Shown one piece after another: positions 26,629-35,005 of a stretch of 64,000 nucleotides of DNA; within the stretch, counting starts at the first letter, position 1, and the number at the start of each line of letters is the position of its first letter. Both the position numbers and the translations under genes were made by a program. This DNA comes from Hyphomicrobium_A sp964620915 (GTDB lineage Bacteria; Pseudomonadota; Alphaproteobacteria; Rhizobiales; Hyphomicrobiaceae). The notes beneath the pieces were generated by a model, which saw only the letters and a list, made by a program, of their open reading frames with translations, was not told where the DNA came from and did not search any database. The stretch spans positions 1-64,000 of the forward strand of contig CAZUKP010000008.1 in assembly GCA_964620915.1 (NCBI GenBank). The letters are read 5' to 3'.

Positions 26629-26871
26629 ATGAATTCGCTTAAGACCATTCTGGTGATGATCCTATTTGGCGGTTTCGGGGCCGCACTGTCCGTCGCCCTC
26701 CTCATCATGACTGAGATCGGTACGTCACCGACTAAAGTCGGCGACTTGTTCGGCCTGCATCTCCCCAATCTCATCTTTGGAGCGGTCTTTGGTTTTCTGG
26801 TGGGGGTCGCTGCGGTTGCTTTTTGGCAATTGGCGCAGCGGCTCTTTTCACCGCAGCTCCCAAGAGCGTGA
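26629..26871 (+). CDS. Small two-span membrane protein coupled to the helicase gene
   Basis: This 80-residue protein starts at ATG 26629, one base after the helicase stop codon, so it is probably translated by coupling. Two hydrophobic stretches (ILVMILFGGFGAALSVALLIM and LIFGAVFGFLVGVAAVAFW) are separated by a short polar loop (TEIGTSPTKVGDLFG). No family is recognised. The tight junction suggests co-expression with the helicase rather than a shared reaction. Confidence 0.68.
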   Translation: MNSLKTILVMILFGGFGAALSVALLIMTEIGTSPTKVGDLFGLHLPNLIFGAVFGFLVGVAAVAFWQLAQRLFSPQLPRA

Positions 26872-26914
26872 ACCTGCGATAGCGCACGCCTTTCCATTCT
26901 CGCTATGCTCTCTA

Positions 26915-26942
26915 CCTCTTCCCCCTGAAGAGGGGGGAGAGG
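26915..26942. repeat. 12-bp inverted repeat (CCTCTTCCCCCT / AGGGGGGAGAGG)
   Basis: The arms CCTCTTCCCCCT and AGGGGGGAGAGG are separated by GAAG. They are complementary except for one T-G wobble pair. It lies 43 nt past the small membrane-protein gene and has no T tract. It may be a REP-like dispersed palindrome or a terminator-like hairpin. Confidence 0.45.
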
Positions 26943-27160
26943 AAGTGAGTGTGCGCGGTTTCGCGCGTCTCATCCACCTTGGCGGTGCTTCGTTGGTTCA
27001 GGGTCAACAGCTGACATTGAGGCACGCGCCAGCGATGCCCGCTTAGCGCTTGAGAGCAGATTTCGCGTCAGGATCGAAATCCGCAAACAAGGGGCCGAAA
27101 GCTGACATTCCAAGTCAGCGTAGGTACTGTAATGGTTGGGCCACCTTGGAGGAAAAATTG

Positions 27161-28747
27161 ATGATGACACCAGTCCGGATTGGGCCTGTGCACCCTTGGA
27201 GACCGCGGCTGGCGACGATCTCGATGGTGGCCGTCGCTTTAACATTGGCTGTCTGCACGATGGCGGTGGCCGAAACCGTGGTGAAAAAAAAGGTTCTCGC
27301 CGCGATTCCAAAACTAGAAGAGCTTGCGAGGACAACTGTTGCAGAGGGCGGCGTGCCTGGCCTCGCTATTGCTGTCGTCTACAAGGATGAGGTCATCTAT
27401 CTCGGCGGCTTCGGCATTCGCGAGGCGGGTAAGCCCGACATCGTCGATGCCGACACGGTGTTTCAAATTGCCTCTCTGTCCAAACCAATCTCATCAACAA
27501 TCGTCGCAGCACTTGTCAGCGATGGTACGGTCAGTTGGGACTCTCGCGTCGCCGATCTCGATCCCGCGTTTCAATTGCAGGATGCCTACCCAACCCAGCA
27601 GGTTACCGTCCGCGATCTTTTCGCCCACCGCAGCGGCCTGTCGGGAAACGCCGGCAATGACCTCGAAGGGCTCGGCTTTTCGCGCGATGAGATTCTGCAT
27701 CGGCTCCGGTATCTAAAGCCAATCAGCAGCTTCCGTGCACGCTACGCCTACAGTAATTTCGGGCTCACGGAAGGTGCGGTCGCCGCCGCCAAACCAACGG
27801 GCAAGACCTGGGAGGATGTGGCCCAGGAGAAACTCTATAAGCCACTGGGCATGGGTTCGACGAGTTCACTTCACGCAGATTTCGTGAAGCAACCTAATCG
27901 TGCCTCACTACACGTGCGCGCGAATGGAAAATGGACGCCACTCGCGACGCGCAATCCCGACCCACAGTCTCCGGCGGGCGGCGTCAGTTCGAACATGCGT
28001 GACCTTGCTCAATGGATCCGGCTTCAACTCGGCAACGGAGAATTGGGCGGAAAGCAGTTGATCAACGAGGAGGCCATCGCCGAAACGCATGTACCGCTTA
28101 TGGAGCGTGGCATGCATGCGATCACCGGATCGCCGTCATTTTATGGACTAGGTTGGAACATCAGTTTCGGCCGATATGGCACCGTCTGGGGTCATGCCGG
28201 GGCGTTCAGCACGGGCGCACGCACCGTAGCGAGTCTGATCCCATCCGAGCAGCTCGGCATCGTGGTCCTGTCCAATGCATTTCCAACCGGGGTACCGGAC
28301 TCCCTCGCGGACTCGTTCTTTGATTTGGTTTTCACCGGATCGGTAACACGCGACTGGGTGTCTCCGTGGAACGCTCTCTACGCCTCCATAACCGACCCAG
28401 CAATCGAGGCTGCTCAGTCGGCCTATGGTACGCCGCCCACCTCACCGTCGCCACCCTTGCAACTTTCGGCCTATGCCGGGAATTACCGGAACGAATACCT
28501 GGGCACAGCCGTCGTCGTAGAGGACACCGACGCCCTTGCACTGAAGCTCGGACCGCGCGGCATCAAGACATACGCGCTCAAGCACTTCGATCGGGACCTA
28601 TTTATCTACTTTCCTGACGAGGAAACACCAGACGTACCGTCCGCTGTGACATTCCAGATCGGGCCCGGCGGGAAAGCGAACCAAATGATGATCGAAAATT
28701 TGAATGACGACGGACAGGGCGTACTTGGCCGCGTGGAAGACAAATAG
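27161..28747 (+). CDS. Exported serine hydrolase of the beta-lactamase/class C (PBP4*-type) family
   Basis: This 528-residue protein starts at ATG 27161 with GGAGG about 9 nt upstream. A signal peptide follows (LATISMVAVALTLAVCTMAVAET). The serine-hydrolase motifs are SxxK in ASLSKP (catalytic serine near residue 109), YxN in YAYSNFG, and HxG in VWGHAGAF. HRSGL and PLGMGSTS are also typical of the EstB/beta-lactamase-like group. The last about 100 residues form a small beta domain as in DUF3471-tailed members. The substrate could be an ester, amide or D-amino-acid peptide. Periplasmic location is inferred. Confidence 0.9.
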   Translation: MMTPVRIGPVHPWRPRLATISMVAVALTLAVCTMAVAETVVKKKVLAAIPKLEELARTTVAEGGVPGLAIAVVYKDEVIYLGGFGIREAGKPDIVDADTVFQIASLSKPISSTIVAALVSDGTVSWDSRVADLDPAFQLQDAYPTQQVTVRDLFAHRSGLSGNAGNDLEGLGFSRDEILHRLRYLKPISSFRARYAYSNFGLTEGAVAAAKPTGKTWEDVAQEKLYKPLGMGSTSSLHADFVKQPNRASLHVRANGKWTPLATRNPDPQSPAGGVSSNMRDLAQWIRLQLGNGELGGKQLINEEAIAETHVPLMERGMHAITGSPSFYGLGWNISFGRYGTVWGHAGAFSTGARTVASLIPSEQLGIVVLSNAFPTGVPDSLADSFFDLVFTGSVTRDWVSPWNALYASITDPAIEAAQSAYGTPPTSPSPPLQLSAYAGNYRNEYLGTAVVVEDTDALALKLGPRGIKTYALKHFDRDLFIYFPDEETPDVPSAVTFQIGPGGKANQMMIENLNDDGQGVLGRVEDK

Positions 28748-28750
28748 GCA

Positions 28751-28985
28751 ATTCCCGTCGCTATTTCCCGGCGAGACCACTTTCAGATTGGTTGCCTGAT
28801 GATGCAGGCCGACGACGTCGACGAGGTCATACTTCGCGCCCGCGAGGTGATGCGCATGGGGGCCACGCAACTCAAGATCTCGGGCGGCGGTGGCGTTTCT
28901 TCGGTCTATGACCCGCTCGATGTCCGGCAGTACACGCGGGCAGAAATCGAGGCCTTTGTCGAAGTCGCGGACACCAGAGGAACGG
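28751..28985 (+). pseudogene. Remnant of an amidohydrolase gene
   Basis: One frame here reads like the middle of a metal-dependent amidohydrolase (imidazolonepropionase/Xaa-Pro-dipeptidase-like). The segment DDVDEVILRAREVMRMGATQ is followed by LKISGGGGVSSVYDPLDVRQYTRAEIEAFVEVAD. In full-length enzymes this surrounds the barrel strand with the carboxylated-lysine region. Nothing before about 28760 or after about 28985 continues the family, and a stop follows at 29021. The fragment lies in the gap between two intact hydrolase genes, so it is most simply a deletion remnant. Confidence 0.62.
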
Positions 28986-29116
28986 CCAATAGAGCTACTT
29001 GCCCACTTCGGTTGATCCCTTAGATTGGCCCGGTAGATCGATCCCCCGAGCGTTGATGGCCGCCGCGATCGCTCCGATCGCGATGAACGCGCGCTGCTTC
29101 GAATGGTGTCCGCCAC

Positions 29117-29809
29117 ATGACCACCGACCCGAGAACCGTGCTGTGCTACGGCGATTCATTGACATGGGGATACGATCCGCGAAGCGGCGCCGACATACCG
29201 CGCTACCCGTTTTGCGAACGGTGGACGCGGCGGCTGCAGGGCGAACTCGGCAACTCCTACCACGTGATCGAAGAGGGATTGAGCGGCCGGACAACCGTCT
29301 TCGACGATCCGGTCGTCGGTGCCGTGAACGGTCTTGCCCAGCTGCCGACGTCGCTCAATACGCACATGCCGCTTGATCTGGTTGTCATCCTGCTCGGAAC
29401 GAATGACGCCAAGACTTTTTTCGGCGTGAACGGTGACGTCATTGCACGGTGCCTCGGCCGCCTCCTGGAGGTCGTGTCGAATTCGAATTGCGGGCGGGAC
29501 GGCAAGCCGCCGCAAACGCTCGTGGTGGTGCCGCCGGTCATGGGCGACGTCGCCGGCACAATTCTGGAGCCGCTGTTCGATCCAGTCCACAGTCGAAGGG
29601 CCATTGAACGGCTTCGCGAGACGTATCCGCCAATCGCCGAAGCGTTTGGAGCCCGCTGCTTCGACATCAACAAGGTTGTCGGTCCCGGGGTCACCGACGG
29701 CATTCATTTCGATCCCACCTCGTTGCAGCCGGTTGCGACCGCGCTGGCCAAAAAGATCCGTGACTTGTTTGGTGATACGGCGGCGGGGAGCACCAGTTCA
29801 ACTAGATGA
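29117..29809 (+). CDS. SGNH/GDSL-family hydrolase (arylesterase-like)
   Basis: This 230-residue cytoplasmic esterase has the SGNH blocks in order: GDSLTWGYDP (catalytic serine about residue 14), GLSGRTT (glycine block), LLGTNDAK (asparagine block) and DGIHFDPTSLQP (catalytic Asp/His). Block spacing and length match the arylesterase/acyl-CoA-thioesterase-like group with WGYDP after the serine. The substrate is unknown. Its stop overlaps by 8 nt the end of the convergent membrane-protein gene. Confidence 0.92.
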   Translation: MTTDPRTVLCYGDSLTWGYDPRSGADIPRYPFCERWTRRLQGELGNSYHVIEEGLSGRTTVFDDPVVGAVNGLAQLPTSLNTHMPLDLVVILLGTNDAKTFFGVNGDVIARCLGRLLEVVSNSNCGRDGKPPQTLVVVPPVMGDVAGTILEPLFDPVHSRRAIERLRETYPPIAEAFGARCFDINKVVGPGVTDGIHFDPTSLQPVATALAKKIRDLFGDTAAGSTSSTR

Positions 29810-30200
29810 AATATGTCCAGAATGATTGCTGACAGGTTGGATGGTCTTTGGCCCCAAAGTAACATTCTGAATCATGCAGGGCCGCATACGACAGAGCCCA
29901 TCCCATAAAAGCCCACGCACCTATTAGCAGGACCGCCGGAACAATGAATCCGCTAATACGGTAATTCGGCAAACCGTCGGACGAATCATTTTTCTTTTCA
30001 ATGCAATGGATCATGACGAATGAGTAGGCCACTGCAATAAAGTGAACCCATCCGGTGAAGACAACGCATTGAAGAAGCCAAACACTCAATTCGCCCCAAG
30101 ACTCAGCGAGGAAACCGAGCGCGGCTAGCAGTGACGCCCCGTGTAGAACGACAAAGGCTTGGGAGATCCGGAGTTGCTCATTTTCGCGATCTTCAGACAT
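29802..30200 (-). CDS. Three- to four-span membrane protein, unknown function
   Basis: This 132-residue protein has a polar N terminus (MSEDRENEQLRISQ). Hydrophobic segments lie near 15-33, 38-62 and 82-108 and show features of a small integral membrane protein. An HxxxxAVAY...MIHCIEKK stretch ends the second segment. The C terminus carries two cysteines (SECYFGAKDHPTCQQ) that could pair outside the cytoplasm. No family is recognised. It overlaps the convergent esterase gene by 8 nt at the 3' end. Confidence 0.62.
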   Translation of the reverse strand: MSEDRENEQLRISQAFVVLHGASLLAALGFLAESWGELSVWLLQCVVFTGWVHFIAVAYSFVMIHCIEKKNDSSDGLPNYRISGFIVPAVLLIGAWAFMGWALSYAALHDSECYFGAKDHPTCQQSFWTYFI

Positions 30201-30538
30201 ATTGCTAGCTCTTCCGGTCAGCCAACGTTTATGGGTTGAGTGGAAACTCTTACTGCATCGATGGAATAGGGTCTATCGAGGTGGCCGCATCGGCTGTGGG
30301 ACAAATATTTCAGTGTGATGGCACATGTCCAGTTGGGGGGCAAAAGCACACGGACGTAACGGGTGGCACGTTACAGTCTTGGTGGCGGGCATGGGCGTGC
30401 GCGCTTTGTTGACGCCGCTCTGCGAACACGGTCTTGGCGACTAGCTATCCGCGCGCGCCGTCGCGCGACGCGATCTGGAATTGTTGGCGCAAGACAGGAT
30501 CGATGCCGTGCACCGGATTGAATTTCGACCCTCTCCAT
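30201..30538. other. Gene-poor stretch between two reverse-strand genes
   Basis: These 338 bp should contain the promoter of the 132-residue membrane protein. On the reverse strand one short frame (about 30445-30530) ends with a protein-like C terminus (FNPVHGIDPVLRQQFQIAS), but it has no start or family match. Nothing else is visible. Confidence 0.35.
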
Positions 30539-31069
30539 CTAGCCGGCGGTTTCGAGAAATCCATCCACGAATTTCGATAGGGCGTTCCAGTCGGTGAATT
30601 CGTGATCGCGCTCGGCGCTGGCAGTCTCGCCACGCTTTAAGACGATGAACTTGACGATCTGTTCTTGGAAATAGTCGTAGTCGGTGAAGCGCAATGCTCC
30701 CCCGAGAAGGAGGGTCATGCGCGGTTTCCACCTCGTCACAGAGACAAAGCTATCGACGTACTTCTGCGCTTCATTCCTCTCGTCTTCCAATGCTGCAGAC
30801 AGACTGACGGATATGAAGGCCGCTGCCTTTTCATTCAGAAGCTCGTGATGCGCGATCGCGAAGTTGGTGATGGTATCCTGATGGCGCTCCTGGTGGACAG
30901 AACCCGCAACAATGTACGCGTCGAAGGTCGCGAGATCCGAGTCGGGCTTAGGCGATGCGCTATCGCGTAGCTCGGCCTTGTGCCCGATCTCACGAATGTG
31001 CGTTGCCGTCCATTCGGCAATTTTTCGCGTCTGCCCCTCGGTCGTTCCGTAAACGATCAAGACGTTCAT
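30539..31069 (-). CDS. Flavodoxin-domain protein (HemG-like)
   Basis: This 176-residue flavodoxin-fold protein has the FMN phosphate loop YGTTEGQTRKIA at residues 7-18. The later ring-contact region DAYIVAGSVHQERHQDTITNFA resembles the HemG-type/flavodoxin_5 group (menaquinone-dependent protoporphyrinogen oxidase). The function could be protoporphyrinogen oxidation or, equally, general electron transfer under low oxygen. Its start faces the macro-domain gene across 182 bp containing a FixK/FnrN-type box, which would fit oxygen-limited expression. Confidence 0.82.
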   Translation of the reverse strand: MNVLIVYGTTEGQTRKIAEWTATHIREIGHKAELRDSASPKPDSDLATFDAYIVAGSVHQERHQDTITNFAIAHHELLNEKAAAFISVSLSAALEDERNEAQKYVDSFVSVTRWKPRMTLLLGGALRFTDYDYFQEQIVKFIVLKRGETASAERDHEFTDWNALSKFVDGFLETAG

Positions 31070-31174
31070 GACACTCCTCCAGCAGCGGCGCCCTCAACGG
31101 CTACCATCCAGGTCAATTCGTCGCGAACCTGCCAGTCTCAGGCCCAACCCTCTGATGATTTAGGGGAAATGGCT

Positions 31175-31188
31175 TTGCGATAGATCAA
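31175..31188. promoter_or_regulatory. FixK/FnrN-type (CRP-FNR family) operator
   Basis: TTGCGATAGATCAA fits the rhizobial FixK consensus TTG(A/C)-N6-(T/G)CAA exactly. Its centre is about 71 nt before the macro-domain GTG and 112 nt before the flavodoxin ATG. A CATAGGT-like -10 element near 31209 would place the box around -41 for the macro gene, the usual activator position. Confidence 0.6.
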
Positions 31189-31251
31189 AGTGAAAATGCC
31201 TGATCATGCATAGGTTCAGCATGACGCAATTCCATAAGATGAGGTGACGTA

Positions 31252-31749
31252 GTGATTACCAAAGTTCGCGGTGATATTCTCTTGAGTGACGCACAGGCAA
31301 TTGCGCACGGCGTTGCCCCGCACGACCACTTCAACCAAGGGCTCGCACTCGCCTTGCGAGAACGTCACCCTGCAATGGCCAAGGACTTCCGCCACTACTG
31401 CCATCAGCAAAATCCGAGCGCAGGGCATGCTTGGTTATGGGCAGGACCAGAACGTGTCATCATCAATCTGATGACGCAGGAGCCGGCGCCCGACAACAAG
31501 GCCCACCCCGGGAAGGCAACAACGCACAATATCAATCATGCCCTTAAGGCGCTGCGCGGCATCCTTGAAAAGGAGGGAATTTCCTCAATTGCTCTGCCGA
31601 GACTGGCGACAGGGGTTGGTGGCCTCGAATGGAGCGATGTCGAACCGCTCATTGAGAGCCATCTGGGCGATCTGGAAATTCCAATATTTGTCTACGAGGT
31701 CTACGACCAGGGTAAGAAGGCGACCGAGACACTTTCCAGTACATCTTAG
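31252..31749 (+). CDS. Macro-domain protein (ADP-ribose binding/hydrolysing)
   Basis: This 165-residue protein starts at GTG 31252 after a GAGGTG ribosome site. It is one macro domain. The first strand and loop read ITKVRGDILLSDAQAIAHGV. The middle strand is VIINLMTQEP. The phosphate-loop region LPRLATGVGGLEWSDVEPLIE corresponds to the 'P.iGtG.gG...' loop of macro domains that bind ADP-ribose or O-acetyl-ADP-ribose. The catalytic Asn/Asp arrangement of MacroD hydrolases is not clearly present, so binding or hydrolysis cannot be told apart. It is divergent from the flavodoxin-like gene and probably shares the FixK-type box. Confidence 0.85.
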   Translation: MITKVRGDILLSDAQAIAHGVAPHDHFNQGLALALRERHPAMAKDFRHYCHQQNPSAGHAWLWAGPERVIINLMTQEPAPDNKAHPGKATTHNINHALKALRGILEKEGISSIALPRLATGVGGLEWSDVEPLIESHLGDLEIPIFVYEVYDQGKKATETLSSTS

Positions 31750-31800
31750 ATCGCGGGCGAGGTCTGGTTCAGCTCCGCGAACACGGCCGTTGCGAAATAG

Positions 31801-33750
31801 TTAGCCGCGCGGGGGCCGGCGGCGCTCTTGGAACCACTCGCGGTACTCGGTCATCTTTGCGCGCTGTGAACCAGGTGCGCGGCGCTTGCACGTGGACGCT
31901 TCCTTGCTTCCGTCAGGCGCGCCCCAGCGGTGTTCGACGCAGTCGTTGATGTTGTAGGCCATCTCAAGGTCGTCCACACGGTCGACGACGTCTTTGATCG
32001 TGAGCGTCCACTCGGAGCCGTCGGTGCGCTTATAGGAGAACTTGCGCGCGGAAAGCTCCTCGACGAGCACGCTCTCCAGCTCAGCCTTCACATCGGCGGC
32101 GCTCTTGTCCTGAGGCATCGCATACCGCTCAGGCCGTCGCGCGACGCGATCGGGAAAATGGCGCACCACATCGATAGCGATCAACAAACGCAGATCGCGC
32201 GCGGGCGTGGCGAAGTCTTCCCACGCGCCCGTTGTTTCGAAGATCGAGGGCCCGGCAGGCATGCTGACTGTGCTGCCCCCTTTGATTTGGAATTCGCGCC
32301 CGTTCTCGACCGACGTCACGCGGGCGTTGACCTGTTCCTCCAACGCCGCGACCGCTTCCTTGATCGCACGCACGGGGTCGAGAGGCGCCGGCGACATCAC
32401 GTCATCCATGCGATCGTAGAACGCTTCAATCGAAAGCTTCGACTGCTCAAGCGAGAAATTGCCGTAGTCGGGATGTTCGGCGATCTCTTCGTTGGTAAGG
32501 CGCCGTAGTGAGCCGTTTTTCGTCTTTACGATCGGGCGAAAGTTCTTAAACCCGGGCCCCCCGAGCGCGGGATCCTGTGAGAACAGGAAATTGCCGCGCC
32601 AAAAACGCTTTCGCGAAACCGTTCCATCGGGTTGCGCGTTGACGGCGAGGATGAGACCTGCGCCACCTTCAGGCTGCGGCAGGCGTTTTGAGATCAACAG
32701 TAGGTGCCCATAAGGGTCGGCATAAACGGTCCCAGGGCGCAGCGCCTCGCGCGTCAGCGGCACGGGATAGAGATCTGTTTTGCTGTCGTCACCCGCCGTT
32801 CGCCCGGCACCAGAATGAACGCCATTGGCGACGGTCGTGCGCAAATAGTATCCGAAACCCGGTACGAGGCCACTAGGCCTCTGGGATTGCCTGGTCACCT
32901 TTTTCGGTGGTGGCTGGGCGAAAAAGCTGAACGGGTCGTTGGATGCGGTTTGCTGCCGGGGTGGAGCGGGCGGTGGCTCTTCTTTTTGAATGTTCCACCA
33001 CTGGTAGCATCTCGGCGCTTTGCCGCCGCCACCGCGCGAGCACTTCGAGTATCCGAACGGCAACCCCATTTTGAATGCGAAATACGCGCGCAAGAAGTAG
33101 GGAAGGTCGGCACAGTCGGGGCGAACAACGAGCCCCTGCTGGTCTTCGCGCAGACCCAAATGGTCGTGCAGGAAATTGCGATCGCGATCGCGCAGCACCT
33201 CGTGCAGCGCCTTCCATGAAAGCGTTTCCTCGAGCGGCGCATCGAAGAGTTTCTCGATCCATGCCGAATAGAGGTTCTCGGTGTTGCGATTCCATGAATC
33301 GCGTACCGGCCAGACGCTGTTCCTCGACGCCCCCGGCTGAGCGGGCCGGGATTTGCGCACGGTGATCTCTCGCGCCAAGGCGGGGCAATCGGCGGTCGCG
33401 CCGTTACGCGTCAGCTTTGCCTGCCACTTTCCAGCTGTGGGTGATTTGACTTCGGCGAACCAGAAGTAGGGCGGGCCGCCGCCCCGCTTATCCGATTTGG
33501 CCGCGACTTTTCCATTGGGCGTGATCAGCGACAGCTCGCCTTCGATCGGTTTTTCCGAAGCAAAGACGACGCGCAACGGTGCGCGTTTCCATGGCGTGAT
33601 TGGCGAGGTCAGGACCGCGAGGTCGGCTGCATCTCCGCAGTCGCCAGACGGTCCATTGGTTTGTGCGTCGGCCGCTGAGGGGTAGCATGCGTATGCGATC
33701 AGCAAACATGCTGTCGCAGCAGCGGTGACAAATTTGCGTGGAGGATACAA
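31801..33750 (-). CDS. Large exported protein with a possible cysteine-hydrolase core
   Basis: This is a 649-residue protein if started at TTG 33750, preceded by AGGGGGG; the open frame continues to ATG 33918. A signal peptide follows directly (FVTAAATACLLIAYACYPSAADA). Residues about 30-125 look like a small beta domain (LITPNGKVAAKSDK...GKWQAKLTRNG). The central part has VVRPDCADLPYFLRAYFAFKMGLPFGYS, a cysteine at the start of a helix. About 150 residues later comes RPGTVYADPYGHLLLIS, a histidine on a strand. This Cys...His order recalls NlpC/P60 or transglutaminase-like folds (inference). The C-terminal 200 residues are helical and charged. I do not recognise a named family. Confidence 0.72.
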   Translation of the reverse strand: MYPPRKFVTAAATACLLIAYACYPSAADAQTNGPSGDCGDAADLAVLTSPITPWKRAPLRVVFASEKPIEGELSLITPNGKVAAKSDKRGGGPPYFWFAEVKSPTAGKWQAKLTRNGATADCPALAREITVRKSRPAQPGASRNSVWPVRDSWNRNTENLYSAWIEKLFDAPLEETLSWKALHEVLRDRDRNFLHDHLGLREDQQGLVVRPDCADLPYFLRAYFAFKMGLPFGYSKCSRGGGGKAPRCYQWWNIQKEEPPPAPPRQQTASNDPFSFFAQPPPKKVTRQSQRPSGLVPGFGYYLRTTVANGVHSGAGRTAGDDSKTDLYPVPLTREALRPGTVYADPYGHLLLISKRLPQPEGGAGLILAVNAQPDGTVSRKRFWRGNFLFSQDPALGGPGFKNFRPIVKTKNGSLRRLTNEEIAEHPDYGNFSLEQSKLSIEAFYDRMDDVMSPAPLDPVRAIKEAVAALEEQVNARVTSVENGREFQIKGGSTVSMPAGPSIFETTGAWEDFATPARDLRLLIAIDVVRHFPDRVARRPERYAMPQDKSAADVKAELESVLVEELSARKFSYKRTDGSEWTLTIKDVVDRVDDLEMAYNINDCVEHRWGAPDGSKEASTCKRRAPGSQRAKMTEYREWFQERRRPPRG

Positions 33751-33950
33751 TCGAGCCCCCCTGTGTGTGCCTCGACCGGAGGTCACCAATATTGTGAAAG
33801 TTGTGACTGAACCATGGCAATATTGGCTCTCGCGGTGATCGAAGCCTCTCAATTTCGACGCTTGGGGCCAGCGAAACCTCGTATCGGCGGCCTTCAGCGG
33901 CCTGTTCAGCATCGGCAACGTTCACATAGATTGAATGCTCGGTTTGGGCC

Positions 33951-34370
33951 TTAAGGTTCGGCGTCCCGGCTCAAGTAGGGCAGCTTGTCTGCGTGATGGC
34001 CTATCATCTTCCATGTGCCGCTCTCCTTTCGAAACAGGTTTGTGGCACGGATCGAGACCATTCCAGGCACATCCCCGGTATTGGTGTTCGCGCCTTTTTC
34101 GAAGTTGTTTGTAATCGCTAGATCGCCACCTACGTTAATCCGCATTCCTTCGGGCTCGACATGCCCGCCTAATTTCATGGCCGATTGTTTCTCCCACTCG
34201 GCACGAACTTCCGTCCATCCAACCTGGAATCCGCCGTCCGGTCCCATGTAGGTAACGTCGTCTTCGTGTGACCAAACCTCCACCATCGGAGCGACATTAC
34301 CCTCAAACAGCGCATTCAAGGCCGCATAGAACCCGGCCGCCACCTCCGCAATCTCATCGTAGTTGTTCAT
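33951..34370 (-). CDS. SnoaL/DUF4440-like NTF2-fold protein
   Basis: This 139-residue cytoplasmic protein has an NTF2-like fold. An N-terminal helix pair (YDEIAEVAAGFYAALNALFEGN) leads to MVEVWSHEDDVTYMGPDGGFQVGWTEVRAEW, the typical SnoaL_3 signature with a tryptophan-histidine/aspartate segment. The last strand is WKMIGHHADKLPYL. Members act on small hydrophobic ligands or have unknown roles. A small alpha-beta protein gene lies 110 bp upstream on the same strand. Confidence 0.85.
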   Translation of the reverse strand: MNNYDEIAEVAAGFYAALNALFEGNVAPMVEVWSHEDDVTYMGPDGGFQVGWTEVRAEWEKQSAMKLGGHVEPEGMRINVGGDLAITNNFEKGANTNTGDVPGMVSIRATNLFRKESGTWKMIGHHADKLPYLSRDAEP

Positions 34371-34480
34371 GTCTCAGCATCTCCCCGCATCGGTGTGCGC
34401 TTTCCCGATCCTGTGCCGCTATGCGCCCACGGCGCAGGTCAAAACTGATGAGGCGCGCCAGGTATTTCACCGACGCCGTG

Positions 34481-34765
34481 CTAGTCAGACAGCCCGCGCT
34501 TTAGATCATCGAGATTGAGGAGCGGCACAATAGTGATGTTTGCGTCAAGCGCGGCAAACATGGGTTCGGTGAGCTGGGGCAGGCGCGCCTGATCGGTCTC
34601 ATCGAACACGATGTAGCCGGCGCGCTCACCGTCGCACAAGGTGAAATAGGCCGCTTGCGCGTTCGTCGCCTTGACAAGATTTTCGATCGCCTGTCCGAGC
34701 GTGCCGTCCTTGGCGGCCTCGTTGCCGCGCTCAACCGGAATGGTGAATTTCAGCATCAGCCGCAT
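34481..34765 (-). CDS. Small alpha/beta protein, unknown (ferredoxin-like fold suspected)
   Basis: This 94-residue protein starts at ATG 34765 behind a strong AGGAGG site. The order strand (MRLMLKFTIP), helix (LGQAIENLVKAT), strand (AAYFTLCDGERAGYIVFD), helix (ARLPQLTEPMFAAL) and strand (ITIVPLLN) suggests a ferredoxin-like dimeric alpha/beta barrel (inference). No motif indicates a ligand. It is followed by the NTF2-like gene on the same strand. Confidence 0.68.
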   Translation of the reverse strand: MRLMLKFTIPVERGNEAAKDGTLGQAIENLVKATNAQAAYFTLCDGERAGYIVFDETDQARLPQLTEPMFAALDANITIVPLLNLDDLKRGLSD

Positions 34766-35005
34766 TGTGTTTGCCTCCTGTCCAGCGATTGAGGCTGCAT
34801 TATCCCTTGGCCGGAATGGCTTCGCAATCAATACGCTCGAAGCAAAGCCGAGTGTCATCTTAAACGTCGTGAGTAGTCTTGTTTACGGCGCGCTTGGCTC
34901 CTCGGCTGCGCCTGCTACACTGCATCGTCCGTCCTCGCCGTTCTCCAGCACGTTGGCAATGACGAGAATGAGCGCTCGAGTTTGGTCGAAGCGACTGGTC
35001 GTAAG

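Noticed and set aside
25356..26897. 513-codon frame antisense to the RhlE-type helicase
   Set aside because: The helicase has all DEAD-box motifs; the antisense product is Arg/Cys-rich without any domain.
30445..30633. Reverse-strand frame ending FNPVHGIDPVLRQQFQIAS
   Set aside because: The ending looks protein-like but the N-terminal part overlaps the flavodoxin gene in another frame and no family is recognised; possibly a remnant, not enough to call.
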